NCBI GenBank assembly: GCA_027924585.1
Contig: BSBM01000812.1
Coordinates: 733,501-797,500 of the forward strand
Length of the DNA: 64,000 nucleotides
Direction: 5' to 3'
Source of the DNA: Larix kaempferi
Taxonomy: Eukaryota; Streptophyta; Pinopsida; Pinales; Pinaceae
Shown here: piece after piece, positions 45,539 through 56,785 of the stretch
How the letters are laid out: the number at the start of each line of letters is the position of its first letter
Numbering within the stretch: the first letter of the stretch is position 1
The notes under the pieces: model-generated
Database searches by the model: none
The model's input: the letters and a program-made list of their open reading frames with translations, nothing else
Told to the model about the DNA's origin: nothing
Translations under genes and position numbers: made by a program

Positions 45539-46051
45539 CTAGTTATAATGGAGATACCATTTCTAACCTATCTCTACCCCAAGATTGATGAACCTATGAA
45601 TACATAAACTTGAGTAATTTGTATTTATAAACAATTTCCCAATGGGCATGTGCATTTATAGAATGAACGATGAATAGATGGCCATCAAACATGAAGGTTA
45701 TAGAGGGAATTGATCCCACTTGAACATACATCTATATGTATACAACAACAACTACTGGGATCGACTATAGAGAACTCTTAGAGGCTTGGGCTCGGCATGG
45801 TCTAACATACTTGGAGAAAGAAAATGATAATCAACAAGTAAAATTTAGGTTCTTATGGTATAAGCAAATCCGTGGTAATCTAGATGATCAAGAGAATGAA
45901 AGCAAAGTATGATTGAATTGATAGACTCTTCATGTATCCAATAGCGCATGAACGCCATTGTATGAACCACCCGTTTTCATCTAACGACATAGACCAACCC
46001 ATGACGAAGATAAACATATGCATCCATCAGTTAAATAGTGCTAAAAAGGGT

Positions 46052-46437
46052 TGTTGGTGTTTATAGCTTCGCGAGGTATCCTCACAAGTCTGACGAGCAA
46101 AAGAAATATTATTTAAAGACATTAATAATAATATTTATTATGAAATGACATCTCAACCAGCAACAAATGGATGTGTCCTTTCACTTCATTCACTATAAAT
46201 TAAAATTCATGAAACTTCAATTTACCAAGCGATAAATTGATCCATCCCTCTACTAAAACAAAGTGATAAGGATGCACCTATGATCTCATGATAAACCTCA
46301 TGTCTCTTGTACTTGGATATATTTATGTGATCCTATTGCATATGTGGTTGGTATTTCCAGTGTATGGTTATTCTATGATATATGTTATATCATAAGGTAG
46401 TAATAATCAATACCTTAAAATAATTAAAAAATCAACA
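46052..46437 (+). repeat. E5 left LTR
   Basis: Starts TGTTGGTGTTTATAG and ends AAAATCAACA. Shares GAGGTATCCTCACAAGTC and TGTCCTTTCACTTCATTCAC with the right LTR. Confidence 0.92.
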
Positions 46438-46450
46438 TGGTATCAAAGCC
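46438..46450 (+). other. E5 primer binding site
   Basis: TGGTATCAAAGCC, one base from the initiator-tRNA-Met primer site, directly at the LTR edge. Confidence 0.9.
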
Positions 46451-46779
46451 AATAGTTTGGTTAGTGGTTTGGATTTGTGAGGGTATTGGCCCATGTGTGG
46501 AATTTCAAGCATGGAATGAAGGATGAGATGGATTCCAACTCAAAGTGATGACATGAATAACTCAAACCGAAAGAGTTTCTCAATGAGGAATATAGCATGG
46601 ACATAGACTTCTATATTCGGAGGGAGAACCTACCCAGGATGTAGCAGTGAGGCTCAACATCAAGAACAACATTGGTACTCCAATATTGATTTTGATTTTA
46701 GGCTTAAGAAGGAGTAAGAGTAAATCATTTTTCAGATGGATTTGCTTCAAATCCCGGGATAGCAAGATGGATTTTATGA

Positions 46780-47040
46780 AGAAGGATCAAGATGCTAGGA
46801 TGTAGAGCAAGCAAGATGCTCAGATATAGAGGGAGAAAGATGATTGGATGAAGAGCAAGAATAATTATTAGAAGCAAAGGGAGCAAGATGCTTAGATGTA
46901 GAGAAAGCAGGATGCTTTGATGCAGAGGGAGGAAGATGCCCGGATGGAGAGGAATAAGGATACTCAAATGTAGAACAAGAAGTATGCTCAGATATAGAGA
47001 AACCAAGATGCTCAGATGGCCCAGAGGCAGAGCAATATCA
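46780..47040 (+). repeat. 24-bp tandem array, remnant of a coiled-coil coding repeat
   Basis: About ten units of 24 bp start at 46791 with GATGCT(C/A)(A/G)(G/A)AT and keep phase. In plus frame they encode variants of the octapeptide D-A-Q-M-Q-R-E-K, for example DALMQREE and DARMERNK, typical of a charged coiled coil in Gag. Seven stops interrupt the frame; all are TAG at positions where sister units usually have CAG, or another Q, K or E codon. Confidence 0.85.
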
Positions 47041-47049
47041 ACTCCCAAC

Positions 47050-47640
47050 CATCCTGTGATGGGGTGGGGAGGCTAGCCCTTGATGAGTAGTGTTGATGCA
47101 TTGAGCAAGTGTTCCCCCAGTATTATCCATGTGCCTTGGATAAGGGTGAATGGATCAAAGTGGGGAAGTTCCTTCTTCTAGACATTCTGTGATAGGGTGG
47201 GAAGATTATCCCTCAGCTACACACACTATCCGCCTATAGGTTGAGCATCAAGCATTTACCCAGCATTATCCTTGTGACTTGGATAAGGGTGCATCAAGTG
47301 GTATAGTTTATTCTCTCGGACACCAAGTGTGGTGGATAGATTAGTCTGTAAGACAACTCAGAATGGGGTAGTGCCTTCCCTCGGACACCAAGTGGGGTGG
47401 AGAGATTAGTCCCTAAATTCTCATAGTGGGGCAATGATTTCTCTCGGACACCAAGTGGGGTGGATATATTAGTCCCTAGTTTATCACTCATCAACTCATG
47501 ACTCAATATGGAATGGTGCCTTCTCCCAAACACCCTGTGATGGGATGGGGAGATTACTTCTTTCTCCCAGCCACTCTGTGATGGAGTGGGGAGATATCTC
47601 GGACATCGTGTGACGGGATGGAGAGACTAGTCCCTAAGAT
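47050..47640 (+). repeat. Irregular repeat cluster, CTCGGACACC...GTGGGGTGGAGAGATTAGT type
   Basis: About eight occurrences at irregular spacing, clearest at 47315, 47380, 47443, 47523, 47564 and 47598, with related copies near 47055 and 47186. Units diverge by substitution and length, so this is an old array. Confidence 0.75.
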
Positions 47641-47837
47641 GACTTGATAGGATTCAATGCACATATTGATTTCATGACAAAGGGAGAAACTATCATAATC
47701 TTGTGATAAATTGGAAGGTATCCCATATTTGCAGATCTTATACATTAGCCAAGATTGATTATCAAGACGAAGGCTTGTGTGAATGAGATGTTGATGTTTC
47801 TCTAGGGTGCGGCATTGAGCATACATTCTACCTGATT

Positions 47838-48015
47838 GGTCATGTGATTTGACCAAGAGAATGATACATTCACTCATAAGAAATGGCCATGTGACTTGGC
47901 TAGTGATGAATGGCCCTGACATAGCCTTGCTTAGCCATGTGATTTGGCTAGGTGTGATTAGGGATCGAGGTGCTTGCACAACCTTTCTTAGTCATGTGAT
48001 TTGGCTAAGTGTGAA
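47838..48015 (+). repeat. Four-copy repeat, CATGTGATTTGGCTAAGTGTGA type
   Basis: Occurs at about 47838, 47885, 47935 and 47992 at roughly 47-57 bp spacing. Confidence 0.75.
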
Positions 48016-48228
48016 TAATGCTTGAGGTCACATTACATACTCTATGAGGGAGTTCTCCTTGATGGAGTGATCTATCTCATTATAAAGCAGGTTTGACTTG
48101 TTTTTTTGATAGGGAATAGCTACCCGTTGTGGAATAAACAATGTCTAGTCTAGTTGTGGGTGCACACACATTAGAGCCCTATACATGAATATAAGTGCAT
48201 GTGAGGAAAAGAATAACTTCATTTAGGT

Positions 48229-48612
48229 AAGGAGAAGCTCCAGGTAGGGTCTCGAGAGGAGACTTGAAGTGATAACATTGTGTATGTTAGCATGGGAGTA
48301 TATTTTCTGATTGATCTTTTAAGGAGAATCTCTAATTAGAGTCTCGAGAAGAGACTTGAAGTGCCAACATTGGGTATGTCAGGATAGGAGCAGAGTGTCC
48401 AGTTATTATTTTAAGGATAATCTCTAGGTAGAGTCTCGAGAAGAGACTTGAAGTGATGACATTGTGTATGTCATCATAGGAGTAGATCCTCCGGATGTTG
48501 TTTTAAGGAGAAGCTCAACTAGAGTCTCAAGAAGAGACTTGAAGTGCTAACATTGTGTATGTCAGCATAGAGACGATTCTCCGGTTTCTCTTTTGAATAA
48601 GGAGAAGACTCC
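48229..48612 (+). repeat. 92-bp tandem array, four units plus a partial fifth
   Basis: AAGGAGAA/AAGGATAA begins at 48229, 48321, 48413, 48505 and 48599, so the period is 92, 92, 92 and 94 bp. Each full unit holds AGTCTCGAGAAGAGACTTGA, whose GTCTC and GAGAC can pair as a 5-bp stem, followed by AACATTGTGTATGTCAGCAT. Confidence 0.9.
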
Positions 48613-49023
48613 TTTGTAAAGTGTATCCCTATTTGGACAGTGCTCCTGTGTGGAGCATGGGTCGAGAGGGGAAGATTAGCTATAGTCATCACCACCTTCC
48701 AGTTGTAATGACTGGTAAAATCGAAGAAGAGTATTCTTGAGGAGTGAAACCTCCTTTTGGTTTTAGATTGGTAAAGTAGATGAGGAAGTAATCCTCTTTT
48801 GTCTAGGATGACCAAGTTGATCAGGCAGATCTTATATTATCATTGTAAATATGATATGGTTCGAATAGGGAACAAGATTCCAGTGTGAACAGTTGTTTTG
48901 GTCAGAAGGACTTGACCAGAATAGAACTTTCTTATGATGAAAAGATGTACAAGACAAGCCATGATGATGAGACAATATCTAGGTGTGTTCCAGCATAATG
49001 ATACCTCCCTAGCTAAGAGGGAG

Positions 49024-49433
49024 TATTGGTGTTTATAACTTTGTGAGGTATCCTCACAAGTCGGCCCAACAAAAGAAATATTATTTAAAGACGTTAATAA
49101 TATTATTATTAATATTTATAATAATATTTATTATGAAATTTGATTTCAGGAGCAACAAAGAGATGTGTCCTTTCACTTCATTCACTATAAAGTAAAAGTC
49201 ATGAACTTGCAATTTACCAAGCGATAAATTGATCCATCTCTCTACTAAATCAAAGTGATAAGGATGCACCTCCGATCTCATGATAAATATCACGTCTCTT
49301 GTGCTTGCCTATATTTATGTGATCCTATTGCATTTTTGGTTGATATTTTCAGTGTACTATTATTCTAGGATATATGGTTATTCTATTATAAGGTAGTAAT
49401 GATCAATATCTGAAAATAATTAAAAAATCAAGA
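49024..49433 (+). repeat. E5 right LTR
   Basis: Collinear with the left LTR with small AT-rich insertions around 49095-49130. Both terminal dinucleotides are mutated, but the target duplication fixes the edges. Confidence 0.9.
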
Positions 49434-49438
49434 AGGGT

Positions 49439-50085
49439 TATGCAAAGATAGATTCTCTGGTTGAAGCATGGATGAGACATCATACCATGGGTATGCAGCC
49501 TCTATCGAAACAAATATTATACATTCAAAATGTGTAATGAATTCAATGCAATGCAGAGTGCTAACTAATGTGATCAAGGACCGACACAATTAATTTTCTA
49601 ACTAATTGTGTGTTGAATGGTCTGAGAATGAGTTATTTAACTTATCATGGACTTTTGATCCTCCATCGAAGCCCATGGGGTGAGCTCCATTGTGATAGCA
49701 TTGTATGGGCAGTCATATGAGTCGTGTTCTAACAAGACGTCCATGAGAACCTTAGAGGAATAACTCCCTCTCTCTACATGTCAAAGGGAAAGGAGTTAGG
49801 TATAGAGGTTCGACCCTCTATCCCATACAATTCCTTTACACCATCGTCAATCTCCATTAGATACCGTATGCAATGTTTATACCTACATTAAATCAACTGA
49901 GTGAAGAGATAGGATTTCTCCCTCATCATGGAGGAAATCATCGGTATGGAATCCATAAATCCAGGCCCAAAGGGAGGCTTTTCTTAAGTGTGCCAATCCG
50001 ATTTTCAGGGCCCTTCATGTTTCCTCTTCTCATTTTAGGTTAATGCTCTTCTATGCATGATCATTGATATTTCCATAATGGAGCA
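49439..50085. other. Spacer without recognised content
   Basis: Continuation of the DNA interrupted by E5. No gene recognised; it may be LTR of the neighbouring gypsy element G2, but no repeat partner was found. Confidence 0.4.
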
Positions 50086-52077
50086 TTAGAAGGGTGATCC
50101 ATGAATTGGACGCACCATGTGGCTTTTGGTGATAGTTGTGAGGTTGGGTAAGCAGCCCGTGCCTTGGTTAAGTCTACTAGAGTTGGGATAGAGTCGTCCT
50201 AGAGTTGGATAGACTCGCCTCTGCCCATTTGGAAAAATAGTGTGTATATGTGAGAATACATCTATGAACACTAGAATTAGGATGAATCTCTCCTATGAAA
50301 TCCAATCCCCATTGTTGGAAATTTGCTTCTATCTTAATGGGTTTGAGTGGCAAAGGCACCAATTTTTGTTTCCCCACAAGTATTTGACATTTCAAGCATG
50401 TTGTAATCATTGAACTGCATTTTGAAAATAATTTAGGCTAATAATAACCATCCCTTAGTACCTTGTATTTTGTATCCTTCCAAGCATGATGGACACCACA
50501 TACACCCTTATGAAACTCAGTTATTATTCCCTCTATTTCCTCTTAATGACATATTTTAACAGATACTCATTAAAAAAGAAATATTTGATTGCTTTCAATT
50601 TCAAGGATCTAGCCTTGGATTTATCAAATTATAGTGGGAATTGAAGAATTCACAAGTAAAACATTATATTCTTATGATACATTGAATTATAAAAATTTGG
50701 ATTTACCTTTAGAGAGTTGTGATATTTCCACCTCAAGTTCAACTCTTCCTAGTAACCATTTTTACTCCTATGGATTGACAACTTGATCTCTCTAGCATCT
50801 TTGTTAGCCCCTTCATGAGATTTGTCTCCAAATCATACTCCTGAATTATTTCTATCCATTTTCCTCTTCTTCCTTCACTATCTAGCTAAATGAGAATGTC
50901 TTTCACAATATTTTTGGGTACATATGCAATTACTTTGAAATGTAACACATAATCTCTGAAAACTCTTGTGATATTTATCCAATGCATGTGATTTCTTTTC
51001 CATTATACTATATTTCACCTATGCAACCATTAATGCCTTACTGAGAAAGACTATTGGATGCCCATGACATTCAACCTTTTTCTATAATAAGACAACTACA
51101 ATTAGAAGCAAAAGGGAAAATTGGAATTCCTTATTGTAATCAACAATAACATAAACCCACGATTCTCCAACATAATTTTAAATCTGCTTAAATGAATCAA
51201 GAGGTTTTTTGTCTCTTAAATTTCATGTCAATTGATTTTACCTACGAATGATTTTATTTCTTTTATATTTCTTGGTAAGTCAATTAGTTTTTATTGCATC
51301 TACCCTCTCACGGTCAGTCTCAAGTCCTCCTCGGACACAATGTGGCTCAATAGCATACCCTATTTTATGGAAAAATGAGAATTTTTAGGGTTAAAAGAAA
51401 AACCAAATTGTATGCTCTTATTAAAATTCTACTTACAATGTTTAAGATGATATTCATTTGATTCATATAAGAGTGTCATATTCTCTAAAAACATGTCTAT
51501 GAATATATCATTTTCACCTATAAAAGCAATGTCCATAGATCTTTGAAAAGTGGCACCTGCATTAATTAGACCAAAGGGCATTTTATTTTACATGAATGTG
51601 CCCCAAGGTGTAGTAAATGTAGTTTCTCTATCATCCAAATGCATTTCCTGTTGGTTATATCTAGAAAACCTATCTATCAATGAGATCATGCTAGCTACTA
51701 CTACCCTTTATAAAATGTGGTCCATTTTAGGGAGTGAGTAATTTTCTTTTAGTGAACACTTATTTAAAATTTTGAATTCAACATAGAGTCTAATCTCTCC
51801 ATTCTTATTCTTCACAAGCACTAGATTTGCAACCCAGTTAGAATATCTATGAGGGATTATGATTTTGGAATCCAACAATTTTTTTACTTCCTTCTCGTTA
51901 TAGACAATATAATATGATTCACTTTTCTTAAATTTTTTCTAAAAGGGTTAGTCCGAGGATTAAGAGGGATCCTATGTTGAATGATGTTATTATCATAATT
52001 GTTTTTAAGTCTTCATATTTCCAAGAAAAAAACATTAACATATTCTTTGATAAGATCAACATACCCCCAATTTTTTA
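50086..52077 (-). pseudogene. G2: decayed Ty3/gypsy pol (RT, RNase H, integrase)
   Basis: On the minus strand from right to left: RT start (KIIIPHRYSNWVANLVLVKN, KNGEIRLYVEF), RT palm (TPWGTFMYNKMPFGLINAGA, then TFQRSMDIAFIGENDIF), RNase H region with many stops, and the integrase start at 50410-50177 (CLKCQILVGKQKLVPLPLKP, ANFQQWGLDFIGEIHPNSS). The order and motifs are those of Ty3 pol. The D of RLCVDFR is Glu here, and many stops and frameshifts are present. LTRs were not identified. Confidence 0.8.
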
Positions 52078-52828
52078 GGAATAAAAATCACTCTGACAAA
52101 TACCTTCATGCAATTTCCCACCACCATCTGAACTAGAAGATTGGGGCCATAAAAACCTAGCAACCATGGCATCAAGAATATCAGGTCGAGACCATAGAAA
52201 ACAAGAACTAGACCACTTCCAATAAGTATTTGTGTCTAATGGTCACCATAATCAAAATATTAACAAAGCCCTCCACCAATCCCAAAACCGACAACAACCT
52301 AAACACTCAAATAAAATCTCGAAAACCTCCTTACCATACATTAAAGGCACAATCGATAGGATTTCCAACATCCTTAAGAAACTGAACATTCAAGTAGCTT
52401 TCAACTCACTCACAACCATCAGAAAGGTAGTCGACTTTGCGAAATACACTGTGGACCTAAGACTACAAAAAGGTGTTTACACGGTGCCATTCTCATCTGA
52501 AAAAGAGTATATAGGAGAAATAAGAAGATCAATAAAAACTAGATCAAAAGAGCACGTGGTAGATATAATCATGGAAAGAGCCTTGAGATAATCCCTGGCA
52601 GAACATGCGTGCAATTCATCTCACCATATTTGTATAGAAAATGCAAGACTAGTCAACAAAGAAGAGCACAACGTAAAAAGGAAGGTGAAAGAAGCCATTG
52701 AAATAGAAAAACCCAAGAACACCCTAAACCAAGAAGACGTGTTAAAATTAAGTGACTCATGGAAACCAATGATCAAACAAATACTTAATAACACCGACCA
52801 AGAGATCTATCACTATCATCCTGAATAA
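52078..52828 (+). pseudogene. Penelope-like element, C-terminal RT region and GIY-YIG endonuclease
   Basis: The plus strand from about 52080 reads NHSDKYLHAISHHHLN, matching the THTDRYLH..SHHH motif near the C-terminus of Penelope-like RTs. After two stops and a frameshift a long frame continues to TAA at 52826: SLPYIKGTIDRISNILKKLN, then KGVYTVPF..EKEYIGEIRR followed by SIKTRSKEH, the GIY-YIG nuclease core with YIGE and the Arg helix. It continues KRKVKEAIEIEK and LSDSWKPMIKQIL. The CxC pair normally between GVY and YIG is lost (F and S instead). An in-frame TAA at 52589 cuts the domain. Only the 3' end remains, as usual for 5'-truncated retroelements. The family is known from animals and, as Dryads, from conifers. 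Confidence 0.8.
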
Positions 52829-53234
52829 ATATAATTATCCAAACACCTTTATTAGTAACATTATCATATCACGTTATAAAAGTTTCATATCATTACCATA
52901 ATATTATTACATTATAAAAATTTCATCATTATCCTAATTCTAACATCATTACATCAACAAATTTATCATTTCATTACCATCATCATTATAACCTAAGTAT
53001 GATAATCATTATCATTATCATATTTACTAAATATTGAAGAATAATTAATAATATGTAATTAACATCATTGGCTTGATAATTTTTAACACTATTATAAAAA
53101 AAATTATCACATTAAATCAAAATTTCATAAAGACTATTTTAGGAAAACTAACATAGCCGACACTCTCACATCTCAAACTTCTCCTATATTTATAATTTCT
53201 TTCTCACATCTAGCCACCATCTCAATAATTGTAA
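52829..53234 (+). other. AT-rich 3' region of the Penelope-like remnant
   Basis: ATTATCATTATCA-type low-complexity sequence between the endonuclease frame and the hammerhead-like motif. No gene. Confidence 0.5.
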
Positions 53235-53290
53235 TGCGTTCACCCTGATGATGGAATCACTTGGAAGTCTAAAACATTGGGTTCATAAGT
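53235..53290 (+). ncRNA. Hammerhead-ribozyme-like motif of the Penelope-like element (degenerate)
   Basis: CTGATGA at 53245-53251 is followed by GGAATCACTTGGAAGTCT and then AAAAC. Penelope-like elements carry hammerhead ribozymes with CTGATGA, a short helix II and GAAAC. Here the helix (GGAATC with GGAAGTC) is damaged and the G of GAAA is lost, so it is unlikely to cleave. Position about 415 bp after the endonuclease frame fits the terminal repeat of this element class. Confidence 0.4.
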
Positions 53291-55154
53291 CATAAACATG
53301 TTTCTTCGATCTATAGCGTGATAGAATGTATTCTCTCAAGGTTGAGGGAAGGAATACAATTTAGATTTGTCTAGGAGAAAAACTCATTAATGTATCTTTT
53401 ACTTTATAAGGCTAAATTCTAGATTTTTTTTTGAGGAGTATGATACATGCTTAAGTTGTCAAAAAGTTAGATGAATGATAAATATACAACAAAATTGGAC
53501 TATAGAGTGATTACGGATTAGGAAATGGATGGGAGAACATCTCACTGGTGGTCTCTGTACATGCAAACCAAGAATTGTATTGAAAACTAATATTTTTTTT
53601 TTGTTAAACCTTGGCAAAAGAAGATGGAAGAGGAGTTTCTTTATAGACTTTTTTCATTTGTGGATAATAGAAAACGATGTGAAATATTCTATAGATGTTC
53701 CTCCTTTTGCAACTTGGGGGTATGATTATCATAAAACAAAATGGTTTTTTATAGATTAGAATTAAATCATTGGTATGTTTCCCATAAAATAGGAAGAGTT
53801 TATTTTGGAGACTAGACTTCTTATGAAGAGAAATTAACAGGAGATTTAAAAGATCGTAAAATTTATTATGAACATCCCTAGGGTTTCTTTGATGGTTCTT
53901 TTGAGGAAGCCACATGTCTAGGTTGTGTTGGTTCTATCTTATTCTTCAATAAAAATAGTTACCCCTAGAATTTATATTGGGCACAAGTACAAACAACATA
54001 GAGAAATTAGTTTTTATTTAGAGCTTCTCGAAAAATTTGCATATATTTGGTGACTCAAATTGATAGTAGATTGGGATAATATAATATGTAAAATTAATCA
54101 TACACTACTTGAGCTTCTCATGATGTAGTTCTTTGCATCAATGAAACATGTTAAATTGTTTTTTTTTATCATACCTAAAAAGAGTTCAATAATTTGGTTA
54201 ATGAAGTTTCAAAATAAGTTTTTTTTTACAAATAGCCTTCAATGAACATGAATTTAAAGAAGGGAATCAAGTCACTTCTATTCCTGAAATGTTGTTTTAA
54301 TCTTACATGGTTTTCTTTCTTTTTAGGAAATTTGATGTGATGAATAAAATAGTTGTTGCATATTGTAAAGGCTAGCCTAAAAATATAATATGTATGTTCC
54401 CATATCACATAAATATCCAATATAAAATCTCTTCTTGTTTGTTTTGGTAAATCAATTTTTAAAATATTTTGTAAAGTATAAATTTTAATTATAAATATTT
54501 AAGCAATAAATTTGCTTCTTGTTTTATTTTCTACCCCTTCCAATATGTATAGATATATGTATTTAACTAATATTCTATAAGTATAAAATCCCATTATTTT
54601 AAAACTTAACTACATGTTAAATAGAAACAATTTTCTATATTATTTTTGTTTATTTTAAAACTTAACTACATGTTAAATAGAAACAATTTTTTATATCATT
54701 TTCGTTTATTGGAGAGATGTTTATATGACATATTGAATTACTGTTGATAAATTAGAGTTATAAAAATGATTTTCATATTTATATAATTTCTCCTTTTTTA
54801 TTTTATTGTAAATTTCATTTTTGAATTGAAAATTTCAACATTTACATTTTCTCTTAAACAATAAAAACATTTTCAAAAGCTAGGAAATAATATTAATAAG
54901 CTTTGAATATATGAGTAGGAAACAAGTTATACAAAACCATTCATGAGTTATCCATTCTTATTTTTTATTAATGGCTTAAGGTTGTGTTTTTCTTTTCCAA
55001 ATAATATGAATTTTTTTAATAATCAAATATATTGTGAAACAACATGAATAATGTTTTAATAAATGAGTAGAAAAACAAGTTAGCATCTAGTTATTTTTCA
55101 AACAATATAAAAGATTTATGATTGCCAAGTGAGATATGAAGAGAGTGTAACAAC
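53291..55154. other. AT-rich DNA, no gene seen
   Basis: Chance frames only. A 56-bp tandem duplication lies at about 54597-54712 (AAAACTTAACTACATGTTAA at 54601 and 54657). Confidence 0.5.
54597..54712. repeat. 56-bp tandem duplication
   Basis: Two copies, offset 56 bp, with three or four differences. Confidence 0.85.
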
Positions 55155-55159
55155 ATTAC
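55155..55159. repeat. Solo-LTR target duplication, left
   Basis: ATTAC, identical to 56781-56785. Confidence 0.9.
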
Positions 55160-56780
55160 TGTAATGTCCCCATTTTGATCCCTTTGTATTAAATCGTAAA
55201 TGATGTAAATATTGTAATTTAATCATGGTGAGGAGCTCAAGGCCAAGGCCCCACCATTGATTTAGCGTTTCATTTATCGGCAATTAAAAATAGATGCCTA
55301 TGGTTCTTGTGCGAGATGGGCACAATGTAAATAAGATATCATGTAAATACGAATTTTAATGGAAAAACCTCAACTAGCTATGCAATGCAACAAAAGAGAT
55401 GGGGCATGATTCTACAAGGAAAAGGGGGGGGGGAATTATTCAAACCCTTGAGCCAATGGTATTAATCCATGTGTCAATGGGGAAACCCATAAACCACCAA
55501 CTACCCATTTTGTCTCATGCACCCAATCATTTAATTCTTCCAAAGATTGGTTGGGGCAGTTATTGCCTTGGAAATGAAGAAGTATGGCAGCCAATTTCGT
55601 GCATGGGCAAGCCATTAACTTGGAAATTCGTGTTTTTGCTTGTTGGGCAAGAAAACACCCACGAAATGGTGCCCAAAGCCATTCTGAATGGGGGGTCTTC
55701 ACTCATTCACGCAGTTGGAGCTAGCTGGGTCTTTCCCTACACGTTTTTCATCCAAATCCTGCATTTTTCCATGCCTGGGAGTTCGTTTTTGCATATGCAG
55801 TAGCCTGGGATAGAAGGGCCACGTTTTGGGGACTGTATGGAGGTCGTTTTTGCCCCTGAATGTCCAAGGATGTTTTTTTTCTAAAAACGGATTTGACTTC
55901 CTGGGTTGTTCACCAACTTACCATTTCGTTTTTGTGGGTTCCCACATTTTTCTGAGTTAGCTGAAACCCCATCTCATGCATCTCACTGTAAAAACGTTTT
56001 ATCCTGCCCCATAATTGTGTTATGCTGTTGTGTGCATCCTCGTTTTTGGTTTGAACCTGTGAGCTGAAGTTTTGGAGTGGTAGTGGACAGAAGTGGCTTG
56101 ATAAACCTAGTGGGGGAGACAACCTCTCAAGAAGATCAAGAGGGCTTTGGTTACTCTTCTATGCATACCCTGAGAGCACTAGATAGGGAAGGTATGGCTT
56201 GAGGGACTGTACAGCAGTGAAAAGAATACTTCCTTGTGCTGGGTGTGTAGGTATTGTGGGTGCCAAGCTAGATAGATCTTTCAAGGTTATCCTTGGCTCT
56301 GTGCTGGAGCTCACTAGCTTAGCAATTCTTCCCTTCCATGTCCTAGCAGCCTGATAAACCCAATTGCAGATTGGCTTGGCTCATCTTGGTGTATGCTTGG
56401 CTATGTGTGAGTCTGTTGTTCCCTGGTCCCTTGTAGAGATCATGCCCAGCTCGGGGGGTGGCAGTGGTGCTTAGAGATTGAGGAGCACACTGGCCTACGG
56501 TTGGGTGGAACGTTGCAGTGGCATAGCCAGTTGCGTGGGACTACTTTCGTATAAGATAAGTATTCTCTTGTGTTAAATTGCAATTATCATTTGATGAATA
56601 TTATGAATTTATGTGGATGTGTTGAATGAATTTAATTCCGCTGTGTTTCCTTATAATTTTACATTTCCATATGAATTTTTATACTGTGTGAATGCTTGGT
56701 TAAATTTTTATGGGGCTAGATGCCCGGATTGAGCACCACGTCCTCTCTATCATGCTGGTATGGTTTGAATGGACATTACA
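55160..56780 (+). mobile_element. Solo LTR of the TGTAATGTCC family
   Basis: Begins TGTAATGTCCCC and ends GGACATTACA; the first and last ten bases are perfect inverted repeats. The 5-bp target duplication ATTAC lies at 55155-55159 and 56781-56785. No second LTR or internal coding region is present in its 1621 bp, so it is a solo LTR from unequal recombination. A 134-codon frame (55399-55803) inside is not conserved-looking. Same family as E1 and related in its edge to E2. Confidence 0.9.
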
Positions 56781-56785
56781 ATTAC
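56781..56785. repeat. Solo-LTR target duplication, right
   Basis: ATTAC directly after the LTR end GGACATTACA. Confidence 0.9.

Larger units (their letters stand above)
44877..46046. other. Spacer with microsatellites, no gene
   Basis: Holds a (CA)n run at about 45139-45167 and a long AT run at 45423-45533. The rest is ordinary AT-rich sequence with no recognised family. Confidence 0.5.
46052..49433 (+). mobile_element. E5: non-autonomous LTR element built mostly of tandem repeats
   Basis: LTRs lie at 46052-46437 (386 bp) and 49024-49433 (410 bp). The primer site TGGTATCAAAGCC directly follows the left LTR, and a purine tract AGCTAAGAGGGAG precedes the right one. Perfect 5-bp target duplication AGGGT lies at 46047-46051 and 49434-49438. 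The right LTR has TATTGG for TGTTGG at its start and AAGA for AACA at its end. The 2.6-kb interior has no recognisable pol. It consists of a 24-bp coding-type array, a GTGATGGGGTGGGGAGATTA array, a CATGTGATTTGGCTA array and a 92-bp array, best described as a LARD-type element with satellite-like contents. Confidence 0.92.

Noticed and set aside
46725-47048. 107-codon minus-strand leucine-rich frame resembling a membrane protein
   Set aside because: It is the antisense of the 24-bp coiled-coil array; the plus-strand reading explains the periodicity.
48229-48612. Regular direct repeats that could suggest a CRISPR array
   Set aside because: Unit is 92 bp with similarity along its whole length rather than short repeats with unique spacers, and it lies inside a plant LTR element.
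51550-51741. Plus-strand 63-codon frame
   Set aside because: Antisense shadow of the G2 reverse transcriptase, whose minus-strand motifs are clear.
55399-55803. 134-codon frame
   Set aside because: Lies wholly inside the solo LTR and shows no family resemblance; the antisense frame is equally long.
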